Origin: Alphaproteobacteria bacterium
Lineage (GTDB): Bacteria > Pseudomonadota > Alphaproteobacteria > Caulobacterales > Caulobacteraceae
DNA: 64,000 bases
Reading direction: 5' to 3'
NCBI GenBank assembly: GCA_018821435.1
Contig: JAHJME010000031.1
Span: 1 to 64,000 of the forward strand
Below the pieces are notes generated by a model that worked only from the letters and a program-made list of their open reading frames with translations, did not search any database and was not told the origin of the DNA. Of this stretch, positions 28,566-37,041 are shown piece by piece. The translations under genes were made by a program, and so were the position numbers. The first letter of the stretch is position 1, and each line of letters opens with the position of its first letter.

Positions 28566-29756
28566 TCAGGTGGCGCGGAAGCGGATCGGCATGGCCTTCG
28601 GGCCGGAGATGAAGTTCGAGGCCAGCCACTCCACCGGCGCGGCCAGTTCGAAGGTCCCCATGCGCGTCAGCACCTCGCGCAGCATCGCGTCGATCTCGAT
28701 CCGGGCGATGTGCTGGCCCAGGCAGCCATGGGGTCCGGTGCCGAACGCGATGTGCGGGTTCTCCGCCCGCGACAGGTCCAGCACGCCGGGCCGGTCGAAC
28801 ACCGCCGGGTCGCGATTGGCGGCGCCGAAGTACATGACCACCTTGTCGCCGGCCTTGATCTGCTGGCCGCCCAGTTCGGCGTCGCGCTTGGCGGTGCGGC
28901 GCATGTAGATCACCGGGCTGGTCCAGCGCAGCAGCTCTTCCCGCGCGCGCGGCAACCGCCCCTCCAGATCGGCCATCAGCCACGCGTACTGGTCGGGGTT
29001 CTCCATCAAGGCGACCAGCCCGCCGGACAGCAGGTTGCGGGTCGTGTCCCCGCCCGCGTCCACCAGCAGCAGGAAGAACAGCAGGAACTCCATGTCCTCC
29101 AGCTTGCGGCCGTCCACCTCGCAGGCCAGCAGCTTGGAGGCCAGGTCGTCGCCCGGCCGGGCGCGCTTCTCGGCGATCACCTTCGAGCCGTACTCGAACA
29201 TCTTCATCACCGCCTGGCCGCCGGCGCCGGGCGGCAGCGCCTCGGGCGCGGTGTGGATGATCTCGGTCAGCTTGTAGAGCTCGCGCCCGTCGCTCAGCGG
29301 CAGCCCCATCAGCTCGGCGATCACGAACGAGGGCATCTCGCCGGCCACCTCGTCCACGAAATCGCACGCGCCCTTTTCGATCACCGCATCGACGATCTGC
29401 TTGGCCAGTTGCTGGATCCGCTCGCCCCGCAGCCGCGCCGAGGGCTCGGTGAACTCGGACCGGATCAGCTTGCGGAACCCGGTGTGCTCCGGCGGGTCCA
29501 TCATCAGCATCATCTTGTAGGGGCCGAACCCGCCGGCCTCGGCCAGGGGATCGCTGATCATGATGGTGGGTTCGGAGGAATAGGTCTGGAAGTCGCGGTC
29601 CACCGCCCAGACGTCCGCATGCCGGGTCACCGCCCAGAAGCCCTTCCCGTCTGGCTCCTCGTGCCAGCGCACGGGGGCGTTCTCTCGCAGCCAGTCGTAC
29701 TGGGCGTGGGGCTGGCCGGCGGCGAAGCTGGCCGGTGAAAGCAGGTCGATCTTCAT
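28566..29756 (-). CDS. cytochrome P450
   Basis: A 396-residue soluble P450 monooxygenase. The haem-binding loop FGTGPHGCLGQHIAR supplies the proximal Cys. The I-helix oxygen-activation motif is DAGGDTTRN, and ExxR-type and PERF-like regions are in the expected order. Length is normal for bacterial class I P450s, which need a separate ferredoxin and reductase; neither is adjacent. The substrate cannot be inferred. It is divergent from the third PEP-CTERM gene across a 195-base gap that shows no other gene. Confidence 0.93.
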   Translation of the reverse strand: MKIDLLSPASFAAGQPHAQYDWLRENAPVRWHEEPDGKGFWAVTRHADVWAVDRDFQTYSSEPTIMISDPLAEAGGFGPYKMMLMMDPPEHTGFRKLIRSEFTEPSARLRGERIQQLAKQIVDAVIEKGACDFVDEVAGEMPSFVIAELMGLPLSDGRELYKLTEIIHTAPEALPPGAGGQAVMKMFEYGSKVIAEKRARPGDDLASKLLACEVDGRKLEDMEFLLFFLLLVDAGGDTTRNLLSGGLVALMENPDQYAWLMADLEGRLPRAREELLRWTSPVIYMRRTAKRDAELGGQQIKAGDKVVMYFGAANRDPAVFDRPGVLDLSRAENPHIAFGTGPHGCLGQHIARIEIDAMLREVLTRMGTFELAAPVEWLASNFISGPKAMPIRFRAT

Positions 29757-29951
29757 GTCGTCCGTCCCACACGTTTGTCAGGATTGGACGTGCTTGACCG
29801 CGGGTCACGCAAGCGAGCGATGCACAGGCGCCCGAATTTCTCGCAAGGAATTGAGAGTCGCGACCGAGGCCTGTGAGGCCGAGCGCCTATCGGGGTGAGC
29901 TACGGCCGCACAGAGTCCGCGGCCGGGCTTCAAATCCGAAAGGCGTGTCTC

Positions 29952-30623
29952 ATGACACATCGGCTCTTGGCCGCGACCTGCGTCGCGGCGCTCTGCACGT
30001 TTGCCGCCGGTTCAGCGGGTGCGGCGACCACGATCAACTTCAGCGGCTACCAGTTCGGCCTCAACCCGGGCGAGACCCTGGTGACGGACTTCGATTCGCC
30101 GCTGACCACGGCGCCCGGCTTCACCCTGAGCGGGCCGGGGAGCCTGCTTACCGGCACGACCGACGCCGGCGCGGCGCCGGCCACCAGCCTGACCACCTGG
30201 GACACCACCCAGTACCTCAGCGTGCTGGGCGGCGACTACGAGGTCCTGGCCACGCCGCAGATCAGCGAGATCAGTTTCTACCTGGGCTCGGCCGACACCT
30301 ATAACAAGTTCACCTTCACCCACCCCGGCGGCGCCACCGAGGTGTTCACCGGCGTCGACCTGGCCGCTGCGGTGTCCGAAGGCGACGACGGCAATCGCGA
30401 CGCCCTCGACACCAACGGCCGCTACACCTTCAACTTCTCCGCCCCGATCGATAGCGTGCGGCTGGATTCCAGCGAGAACTCCCTGGAGGTCAGCAATATC
30501 GGCGCGGTCATGCCAGTGCCCGAGCCCACGTCCTGGGCGCTGATGATCATGGGCTTCGGCGGGGTCGGCGCGCTGCTGCGCGTTCGTCGACGCCTTGGCA
30601 TTCCGTTCGCGATGCCGGTCTAG
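29952..30623 (+). CDS. PEP-CTERM sorting-domain protein (3)
   Basis: A 223-residue exported protein. The ATG at 29952 starts a signal peptide (LLAATCVAALCTFAAGSAGA); a frame extension to 29895 is not needed. The body is beta-rich with acidic turns (SEGDDGNRDALDTNG) that could bind calcium. The tail VPEPTSWALMIMGFGGVG followed by RVRRRLG is the sorting signal. It shares this tail design with the two proteins at 12.6 and 13.9 kb but not their bodies. Confidence 0.87.
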   Translation: MTHRLLAATCVAALCTFAAGSAGAATTINFSGYQFGLNPGETLVTDFDSPLTTAPGFTLSGPGSLLTGTTDAGAAPATSLTTWDTTQYLSVLGGDYEVLATPQISEISFYLGSADTYNKFTFTHPGGATEVFTGVDLAAAVSEGDDGNRDALDTNGRYTFNFSAPIDSVRLDSSENSLEVSNIGAVMPVPEPTSWALMIMGFGGVGALLRVRRRLGIPFAMPV

Positions 30624-30673
30624 ACGCGTCAGGCGGGTCCCGGCCCGACGCCCCTCGGCGCCGGGGTCCGCTG

Positions 30674-31573
30674 TCACGCCAGCGCGATGCGATTCAGGTG
30701 CGCCGACATGGCGTCGAGGAAAGCCCGCGACTTGGCCGGAGTATGCCGGGCCGACGGCGACAGCGCGTAGATCGGCGCCGCGGCGCTTCTCCAGTCGGGC
30801 AGCACCCGCTCCATCCGCCCGCTGGCCAGCTCGACCGCCACGTCGGCCTGGGACTTCAGCGCGATGCCGAAGCCCGCCAGCGCCCAGTCCTGCACCACGT
30901 CGCCGCTGTTCGCCCGCAGCCGCGCCATCGCCCCGACCTCCACCGCCACGCCGCCGGGACCTTCCAGCCGCCAGGGAACCGCCGGGTCGTAGCGCAGGCA
31001 CTCGTGGTCCGAGAGGTCCTCGATCGCGCCCGGCCGGCCCCGACGCGCCAAGTAGTCCGGCGTCGCCACCAGGATGCGGTGGTTGTCGAACCGCCAGTGC
31101 AGGATCGCCGTGGAATCCTGCGGCGGCCCGATCCGCACGGCCACGTCGATCCGGGTCTCGGTCATGTCCACCATCCGGTCGTCCAGCAGCAGCTCCGCCG
31201 TCAGTCTCGGATGCCGCTCGGTCAGCGCCGCCAGCACCGGAGCCACATGGATCCGGCCCAGCGAGATCGGCGCGCTCACCCGCAGCACCCCGTGCGGGGC
31301 GTCGCGTCCGCCGGTCAGCCCTGCCTCCGCCGCCGCCAGCGCGTCCAGCGCCAGGTCCACGTGCGGCAGCAGCGCCAGCCCTTCTTCGGTCAGCGACAGC
31401 TTGCGGGTGGTGCGGTGAACCAGCCGCTGGCCCGCCCGCCGTTCCAGGGCCGTCAGCCGCTTGCTGACCACCGCCACGCCCACACCCAGGTCCCGCGCCG
31501 CCGCCGACAGGCTGCCCAGGGCGACGATCCGCTGGAATGTGCGCAGCTCGTTCAGGTCGTCCAGCATTCTCAA
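30674..31573 (-). CDS. LysR family transcriptional regulator
   Basis: A 299-residue LysR regulator. The winged helix-turn-helix is in residues 1-65 (ELRTFQRIVALGSLSAAARDL, VSKRLTALERRAG, HRTTRKLSLTEEG). An effector-binding domain follows. It belongs to the branch with GR-like helix LVHRTTR typical of regulators of redox or quinone enzymes. The next gene upstream on the same strand is a secreted protein 68 bases away. The target is unknown. Confidence 0.9.
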   Translation of the reverse strand: MRMLDDLNELRTFQRIVALGSLSAAARDLGVGVAVVSKRLTALERRAGQRLVHRTTRKLSLTEEGLALLPHVDLALDALAAAEAGLTGGRDAPHGVLRVSAPISLGRIHVAPVLAALTERHPRLTAELLLDDRMVDMTETRIDVAVRIGPPQDSTAILHWRFDNHRILVATPDYLARRGRPGAIEDLSDHECLRYDPAVPWRLEGPGGVAVEVGAMARLRANSGDVVQDWALAGFGIALKSQADVAVELASGRMERVLPDWRSAAAPIYALSPSARHTPAKSRAFLDAMSAHLNRIALA

Positions 31574-31641
31574 CCCGCCTTCAAGAATTCATTCCCTTGT
31601 CGGCGCATCCTCGACGGGAAGGCAAGGGCGCGGCGCGGCGC

Positions 31642-32310
31642 CTAGAACACGATCGTCCAGCTCTCGGCGCCGTCGTACCGCCCGGCCTTGCCGTAGCAGA
31701 TCAAGCCCGGCCGCTCCGCGCTGGCCTGCGGCTTCTTCAGCGTCCACTTCAACTGCTTGCAGGGCCAGTCGCCCACGGCCTCCTCGCCGACGACCGTGAT
31801 CGTCCCCGTCGACTGGGCGCCCTTCCAGCTGATCGTCTCGCCCAGGGCCAGGCCGCCCAGCTTCTTCTCCCAGGCCTTGTACGAGCCATCCAGGCGGACG
31901 ATCTGCTGCGCCCAGGCGTCGAAGCTGTAGCCGCCCTCGCAGTCGTTGCACTTCACCTTGCTGAACTCGACGAAGGCCTTCCGGTCGGCTTCCAGCTCGG
32001 GGGAGAAGGCCAGGTCGGAGGGGTACTTCACCGTCCGCGCGCCGACGTTGATCGGCCAGGGCGCGGGGCCGGACATAGGGGCCGTGGTCTCGGCGGCGGC
32101 ATACTGCTGAGACGGCTCGGCCTCGGCCTCGGCTTCGACGCCCTGCGCCTCTGCGGCCGGCGCGGCGGCCGGCCGTGGCTGGGCGGCGTTCTGGATGGCG
32201 GCGGCGGCGGCCTGCCGCGCCAGGTTCTTCAGGAACCCGCTCTGCGCGGCGGCGGGGCCGGCCAGGGCCAGCGTCAGGCCGGCGGCGGCCAGGAGAACGA
32301 ACTTCGACAT
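31642..32310 (-). CDS. secreted protein of unknown function
   Basis: A 222-residue exported protein from the ATG at 32310 (MSKFVLLAAAGLTLALAGPAAAQ signal, split at the AAAQ cleavage site). A helical Ala/Glu-rich stretch (VEAEAEAEPSQQ) separates the signal from a C-terminal globular domain with KCNDCEGGYSFDAW, WPCKQLKWT and LICYGK. The four Cys could form two disulfides. No family is recognised. A tiny gene with a similar MSK-type signal lies just upstream on the same strand. Confidence 0.78.
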   Translation of the reverse strand: MSKFVLLAAAGLTLALAGPAAAQSGFLKNLARQAAAAAIQNAAQPRPAAAPAAEAQGVEAEAEAEPSQQYAAAETTAPMSGPAPWPINVGARTVKYPSDLAFSPELEADRKAFVEFSKVKCNDCEGGYSFDAWAQQIVRLDGSYKAWEKKLGGLALGETISWKGAQSTGTITVVGEEAVGDWPCKQLKWTLKKPQASAERPGLICYGKAGRYDGAESWTIVF

Positions 32311-32404
32311 GCACACTCCGGTTGGCCGGCAGACCCGGCTCCCTGTTGATTTTGGACAAGCTTGGCTTTGGGGGCGGCCGTCTCCCATGCCCCCGCGGGG
32401 CGGG

Positions 32405-32536
32405 TCAAACAGCGCTTCCGCAGTCCGGAGCGGCGGAAATGCAGAGCGGGCCACGGAGCGGGGGCGCGGCGTTGGCCTTGATGGCGATGGCCAGGGTTAC
32501 GGCCAGGACGGCGACGGCCATGAGGGTCTTCGACAT
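32405..32536 (-). CDS. candidate 43-residue secreted peptide
   Basis: A short minus-strand frame, ATG at 32536 and TGA at 32405-32407. It encodes a strong signal peptide (MSKTLMAVAVLAVTLAIAI, then KANA) and a mature peptide of about 20 residues with two Cys (PLCIS and PDCGS) that could form one disulfide. It ends 94 bases upstream of the next secreted-protein gene on the same strand, whose signal also starts MSK. The clean signal-peptide layout argues for a real gene; its small size and absence of a clear ribosome site argue for caution. Confidence 0.5.
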   Translation of the reverse strand: MSKTLMAVAVLAVTLAIAIKANAAPPLRGPLCISAAPDCGSAV

Positions 32537-32701
32537 GCGTGCGAGCTAAGCCTTGGCCGCATTCGCCGCCCGCCGCTTGCGTCCAACAGCGCTGCTGTCG
32601 CGACGGACGCCGTTTCGGCGCCGCCGCCGCCGTTCGCCGAACGTATGTTCCCCCGTGTGCGTCGCCTGCCCTAAGGTGGCGCGGCAACAGGAGGGACTTG
32701 G

Positions 32702-33274
32702 GTGAGCGGTATCGTCTGGATCATTGCCGTCGTGGCGGTCGTCGGCCTCTACGTCTGGTACGTCGCGATCGTGAAGCGGAAGAACCGGGTGGCCGAGGCG
32801 CTCTCGGGCATCGACGTCCAGCTGTCCCAGCGCCACGAGCTGATCCCCAACGTGCTGGCCATCGCCAAGCGCTACCTGGCGCACGAACAGACCCTGCTGG
32901 CCGACATCGCCCGTCTGCGCACCACCGGCCAGGAGCGGCTGGGCAGTTCCGATCCGAAAGCCATCGCCGAGAAGTTCGCCGCCGAGAACCAGCTGGGCGT
33001 CGGCCTGGGCCGCCTGTTCGCGGTGGCCGAAGGCTATCCCGAGCTCAAGAGCGACGCCCTGATGGTCAAGGCCCAGGCGACCTATCAGGAGGTGGAGACC
33101 AACGTCGCCGCCGCGCGCCGTTTCTACAACGCCTCGGTCACGGCTTTGCGCAACGCCTGCCAGATCTTCCCCGGCCAGTTGGTCGCCGGCTTGGCTGGCG
33201 TGGGCCAGATGCCGCCCTTCTTCGAGGCGCCCGTCGAGCATCGCGGCGCCGTGAACGCCGCCGACCACCTGTGA
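32702..33274 (+). CDS. lemA: LemA family protein
   Basis: A 190-residue LemA protein: one N-terminal membrane segment (IVWIIAVVAVVGLYVWYVAIV) followed by an all-helical domain. The conserved KNRVAEALSGIDVQLSQRHELIPN region, EGYPELKSDALMV and the final YNASVTALRNACQIFPGQLVA segment are classic. The start is GTG at 32702, preceded by AGGAGGGACTTGG. Its function is poorly defined; members take part in envelope processes. It overlaps the next membrane-protein gene by 4 bases (GTGA). Confidence 0.95.
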   Translation: MSGIVWIIAVVAVVGLYVWYVAIVKRKNRVAEALSGIDVQLSQRHELIPNVLAIAKRYLAHEQTLLADIARLRTTGQERLGSSDPKAIAEKFAAENQLGVGLGRLFAVAEGYPELKSDALMVKAQATYQEVETNVAAARRFYNASVTALRNACQIFPGQLVAGLAGVGQMPPFFEAPVEHRGAVNAADHL

Positions 33275-34449
33275 GCGAACGGCCCGACAGGTCGGGCGCC
33301 GCCGGCGCGCTGTTCGGCGCGATGGGTCTGGGCCTCGTGGTCTGGGTCGCGATCCTCTGGGCGTCGATCCACAAGGATCCGGGGATCGGCGGCTGGCTGA
33401 CCGGTATCTTCGCCGGCGGGTTCATGGGCCTGCTGATCGCCGGGGCAGGGGCCTGGGCGGTGATGATCTTCGTCCTGCGCCCCGCGCGCCGCGTCGAGGA
33501 CCAGGCCGCCGCCATTCCCCTCGACGACGAGATGGCCGCCATCCTGGCGGAGCTGGAGGTCGCGCGCCTGCGCACCAAGCAGCAGGTCAACGCGGGCGCG
33601 GCGTGGCGCGTGCCGCTCTGCATGGTCGGCGCCGTCGCCCTCTGGATCGGCGGTGACTCCGGCTCGGGTTCCGGCGACCTCTTCGACATCGTGCCCATGC
33701 TCGTGGCCGCCGGTGTCCTGGGGTACGTCTGGGCGGGCGCCGAGCTGGGGTCGCGCTATCGCCGGCTCTACAAGGAGCGCGTCCTTCCCCGGCTCGCCGC
33801 CGGGTTCGGCAATCTGGCCTGGCGTCCGGGTCAACCGCCGCTGGACGAGTTCCGGCGTCACCGCCTGTTCCCCGAGTGGGACGCCTGCGACGCCGACGAC
33901 GAGATCCATGGCGAATATCGCGGGATGCCGCTGTCGATCATCGAGCTGAAGCTGACCAAGGGCTCCGGCGAAGACAAGCGGGTGATCTTCAACGGCCTGA
34001 CCTGCGCCGTCACCCTGCCGCGCGGCCTCACCGGGACGACGGTGGTCATCCCCGATCGCGGCCTGCTGGGCAACATGGCCGAGCGCCTGCGCGGCGGGCC
34101 GTGCCAGCCCGTGCGGCTGGAGGATCCGCGCTTCGAGAAGGCCTATGAGGTCTATGGCTCCGACCAGGTCTCGGCCCGCGCCCTGCTGACCCCGGCGTTC
34201 ATGGAACGGTTCATGGCCCTGGCGGCGTCCGGCCACTTCGGCGCGCCCGCCGCCCTGGTCCAGGACAACCGCCTGCTGATGGCGCTGGACGTCAACGGCC
34301 GCGACCTGTTCGAACCGCCCAGCTACGGCAAGCCCGCCGCCAGCCGCGAGGCCCTGACCCAGCTGCATGACGACATCGCCGCGGTGCTCAAGGCCGCCGA
34401 CGCCATCATCGACCTCGACCAGGCCGCCCGCCTCCAACCCCGGTCCTAA
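33271..34449 (+). CDS. DUF3137 domain membrane protein
   Basis: A 392-residue membrane protein started by a GTG that overlaps the lemA stop (GTGA). Two hydrophobic segments at about 10-60 and two more at about 115-165 precede a soluble C-terminal DUF3137-like domain (LFPEWDACDADDEIHGEYRG, split near position 215). LemA followed by a DUF3137 protein is a common bacterial pair, so a joint membrane complex is likely. Biochemical function is unknown. The start is fixed by the overlap and by the first membrane helix. Confidence 0.85.
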   Translation: MSERPDRSGAAGALFGAMGLGLVVWVAILWASIHKDPGIGGWLTGIFAGGFMGLLIAGAGAWAVMIFVLRPARRVEDQAAAIPLDDEMAAILAELEVARLRTKQQVNAGAAWRVPLCMVGAVALWIGGDSGSGSGDLFDIVPMLVAAGVLGYVWAGAELGSRYRRLYKERVLPRLAAGFGNLAWRPGQPPLDEFRRHRLFPEWDACDADDEIHGEYRGMPLSIIELKLTKGSGEDKRVIFNGLTCAVTLPRGLTGTTVVIPDRGLLGNMAERLRGGPCQPVRLEDPRFEKAYEVYGSDQVSARALLTPAFMERFMALAASGHFGAPAALVQDNRLLMALDVNGRDLFEPPSYGKPAASREALTQLHDDIAAVLKAADAIIDLDQAARLQPRS

Positions 34450-34586
34450 CCCTGCGACACGACGCCATGGGATTACCCAAAATGGGGGTATGCCCCTGAA
34501 CTTTACCGAAAATTGCGATCTTTAGATCATTCCGAATGGGAAATTCCCACTTGCGGGAATGAACAGAAGAGCCCGCGTCGCCGGAC

Positions 34587-35204
34587 ATGAGCCTTGCCGA
34601 TCCCAGCCTCGCGAACCTCGGCTCGCGCATCGACCTGCGCAAGGCGACCGTCCTGCTGGTCGAGCCGAACAACCAGGCCATGGACGTGCTGACCCAGATC
34701 TTCCTGGGCTTCGGGGCCAGCCACACTCTGCGCGCCGCCTCGTTCGAGGAAGCCCAGCAGGCGGTCCACGGCAACATCGTCGACCTGATCGCCTGCGAGG
34801 CCACGCTGCAGCCGGAGGAGCCGGACGGCTACGAGTTCGTCAGCTGGCTCCGCCGCTCGGGGCTGGATCCCAACGCCTTCGCCCCCGTGCTGCTGGTCTC
34901 GTCGCACACCAGCGGGCGCAACGTCTCCCGCGCCCGCGACTGCGGCGCCCACTTCATGGTGTCCAAGCCGCTGGCGCCGGCGGTGCTGCTGCAGCGCATC
35001 CTCTGGATCGCCCAGAACAATCGCACCTTCGTCAGCTGCGACGTCTATTCCGGCCCGGACCGCCGCTTCCAGAACGTGGGGCCGCCCGACGGGATCGGCC
35101 GCCGGCACAACGACCTGCCGGCCGAGGTCGGCGAGGCCGCGGGCGCGAACATGGCCCAGGACGAAATCGACAGCCTTCTCACGCCGCAAAAGGTCGCCCG
35201 ATGA
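34587..35204 (+). CDS. degenerate receiver (CheY-like) protein with FliM-N-like tail
   Basis: A 205-residue protein with a CheY-like domain at about 20-145: strand TVLLVEPNN, acceptor region VDLIACEATL, strand VLLVSSHTS and MVSKPLAP with the conserved Lys127. The phospho-acceptor Asp is replaced by Glu71 and the acidic pair at the start is reduced to Glu26-Pro27, so normal phosphorylation is unlikely; Glu can mimic the phosphorylated state. The tail is Arg-rich (YSGPDRRFQN, GIGRRHNDL) and ends MAQDEIDSLL (189-198), very like the FliM N-terminal peptide that binds CheY. The stop overlaps the next gene by 4 bases (ATGA). Confidence 0.83.
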   Translation: MSLADPSLANLGSRIDLRKATVLLVEPNNQAMDVLTQIFLGFGASHTLRAASFEEAQQAVHGNIVDLIACEATLQPEEPDGYEFVSWLRRSGLDPNAFAPVLLVSSHTSGRNVSRARDCGAHFMVSKPLAPAVLLQRILWIAQNNRTFVSCDVYSGPDRRFQNVGPPDGIGRRHNDLPAEVGEAAGANMAQDEIDSLLTPQKVAR

Positions 35205-35677
35205 GCTCGGTCAACTTCATCCGTCGCCCGAACCGGCTGGGCAAGCTGATCTCGACGCCCGGCGGCCGCAAGCTGGGCGAGGCCGTGGCCATGGCCGAGT
35301 CCGGCATCGAGACCCTGCGTCCCGCCCTGCAGGCCGAGGTGGACGCCGCGCTGGACCGGCTGCGCGCCGCCGCCGGGCGCACCGACGCCGCGGCGCATGC
35401 CGAGGTCTATGCCTGCGCCACCGCCATCGTCGGCGCGGCGGGCCTGTGCGGCCTGACCCGGGTGGGCGAGGTGGCCTACAATCTCTGCGAACTGTCCGAC
35501 CGCTATATCGAAGCCGGCGTCTGGAACGAGGCGGCCATCGCCGCGCACATTCAGACCATGGGTGTCCTGCGCATGGCCAACCTGCCCGACGATTCACCCG
35601 ACGCCCAGGCGGTGCTGGATGGTCTGAAAGCCCTGGTCCGCCGCGCCGAGGAAAAGGCCGCCCAGAGCGAGGGCTGA
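35201..35677 (+). CDS. Hpt-like helical protein lacking the phospho-accepting His
   Basis: A 158-residue, mostly helical protein translated from an ATG overlapping the receiver-like gene. Residues 70-100 (ACATAIVGAAGLCGLTRVGE) fit the histidine-phosphotransfer pattern A-H-x-L-K-G-x-A-x-x-x-G, with Thr74 in place of His and Val77 in place of Lys. It could therefore be a pseudo-Hpt that binds receivers without passing phosphate. The N-terminus FIRRPNRLGKLI is basic. The Hpt relationship is read from spacing only and needs structural confirmation. A hairpin follows the gene. Confidence 0.72.
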   Translation: MSSVNFIRRPNRLGKLISTPGGRKLGEAVAMAESGIETLRPALQAEVDAALDRLRAAAGRTDAAAHAEVYACATAIVGAAGLCGLTRVGEVAYNLCELSDRYIEAGVWNEAAIAAHIQTMGVLRMANLPDDSPDAQAVLDGLKALVRRAEEKAAQSEG

Positions 35678-35684
35678 AACGAAA

Positions 35685-35712
35685 ACGGCCCCGATCCGAA
35701 GACCGGGGCCGT
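35685..35712 (-). terminator. hairpin terminator between convergent genes (minus polarity)
   Basis: A 9-bp perfect stem (ACGGCCCCG at 35685-35693 with CGGGGCCGT at 35704-35712). Read on the minus strand it is followed by TTTTCGTTT, so it best serves the reductase gene ending at 35798; it may also help stop the plus-strand operon. Confidence 0.7.
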
Positions 35713-35797
35713 CACAACGAACCGGAAAAATACGCAATCCGAAACGCCGAAGCGCCTATGTGGGGCGCCCCGGCGGAACAACAAGCGTGGCCTTGGA

Positions 35798-36928
35798 CTA
35801 AAGGCCCTTGGCCGGGTTGATCAGGTACTTCTCGCCGGTGGTCTTCTTGTTGTAGGCGGCGATCACCTCGGGCTGCAGCGCCTCGGCCAGCGAGATCTCG
35901 GCCGTGTAGTGGCTGGCGAAGGTGGTCTTCAGCTCATCGGCCACGCGCTGGCGCAGCCGCTGCCCGCCCTCGGCGCCCAGCTTCACCAGGAACGGCGTCA
36001 GCAGCCAGCCGCCCACGCTCCACGACAGGCCGTAGCTGCGGGCCAGTTCGGTCGGGCGCATGTCCAGGCCGCCATAGATATAGACCTGCTTGAAGGTGCT
36101 GGAGCCGTAGCGGCTGTAGGCGCCGCCCTTGGCGTTGGCCGCCGCTTCCATGCCGGCCAGGATCTGGCTGGCCAGCTTGCCGCCGCCGATGGCGTCGAAG
36201 GCGATGGTCGCGCCGGTCTCGATCAGCGCGGCCGTCAGCTCGTCCTGGAAGTTGGCCGAGGTCGAATCGACCACGTGCTTGGCGCCGATGTCCGTCAGGA
36301 TCTTCGCCTGCTCGGCGCTGCGGACGATGTTCACCAGCTGGATGCCGTCCTTCAGGCAGATCTTGTTCAGCATCTGGCCCAGGTTCGAGGCGGCGGCGGT
36401 GTGGACCAGCGCCGTGTGGCCCTCGGCCCGCATGGTCTCGGTCATGCCCAGCGCCGTCAGCGGATTGACGAAGCACGACGCGCCGTCGGCGGCGCTGGCG
36501 CCGGCCGGCAGCGGCAGCACGTCGCCGGCCTTCACGGTGCGGTACTGGGCGTACATGGCCCCGCCCAGCAGGGCGACGGTCTTGCCCACCAGCGCCTGGG
36601 CGGCGGCGTCCGGCCCCGCCGCGATCACCACGCCCGCGCCCTCGTTGCCCACGGGCAGCGACTCGTCGAGACGCGCCTTCACGGCCTTCAGGAAATGCTC
36701 CGGCACCTTGGCCGAGGTCACGCCGCCGGCGCTCTTCAGCGTCGACAGGTCGGCCGGTCCCAGCAGCAGGCCCAGGTCCGACGGGTTCAGGGGCGAGCCC
36801 TCGATCCGCACCAGCACCTCGTCGCCCACCGGGGCGGCCACGGCCACCTCGGCCAGGCTGAGCTCCAGCTCGCCGCTGCTCTTGATGATGGACCGCAGCT
36901 GCAGCCCCTTGTCCGGAACACCGGCCAT
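35798..36928 (-). CDS. zinc-type MDR alcohol dehydrogenase/quinone reductase-like protein
   Basis: A 376-residue medium-chain dehydrogenase/reductase. The GroES-like N-terminal domain (GSPLNPSDLGLLLGPADL) and the VGNEGAGVVIAAGP segment are typical of quinone-oxidoreductase members without structural zinc. The Rossmann region includes VHTAAASNLGQMLNKICL and AFDAIGGGKLASQ. It probably uses NADPH to reduce an alpha,beta-unsaturated carbonyl or quinone. The length slightly exceeds usual quinone reductases because of an insert around residues 60-85. It stands alone with a terminator downstream. Confidence 0.88.
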   Translation of the reverse strand: MAGVPDKGLQLRSIIKSSGELELSLAEVAVAAPVGDEVLVRIEGSPLNPSDLGLLLGPADLSTLKSAGGVTSAKVPEHFLKAVKARLDESLPVGNEGAGVVIAAGPDAAAQALVGKTVALLGGAMYAQYRTVKAGDVLPLPAGASAADGASCFVNPLTALGMTETMRAEGHTALVHTAAASNLGQMLNKICLKDGIQLVNIVRSAEQAKILTDIGAKHVVDSTSANFQDELTAALIETGATIAFDAIGGGKLASQILAGMEAAANAKGGAYSRYGSSTFKQVYIYGGLDMRPTELARSYGLSWSVGGWLLTPFLVKLGAEGGQRLRQRVADELKTTFASHYTAEISLAEALQPEVIAAYNKKTTGEKYLINPAKGL

Positions 36929-37011
36929 TCGTCGCCTCCCTTGGCTTTACGTTGTCAGGAGATGCACATGGCGGCTCTTGGTCGGACAGCCAAGGCCCTG
37001 AATGCAAGAAA

Positions 37012-37031
37012 GGCGGTCCTCTCGGACCGCC
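37012..37031 (-). terminator. hairpin terminator, minus strand, no assigned gene
   Basis: An 8-bp perfect GC stem (GGCGGTCC/GGACCGCC around a 4-base loop) followed on the minus strand by TTTCTTGC. It lies 84 bases upstream of the MDR gene start and about 340 bases beyond the Gre gene stop, so it should end a short transcript made within the gap, or attenuate the MDR transcript. Confidence 0.65.
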
Positions 37032-37041
37032 CTCTGCCGCT

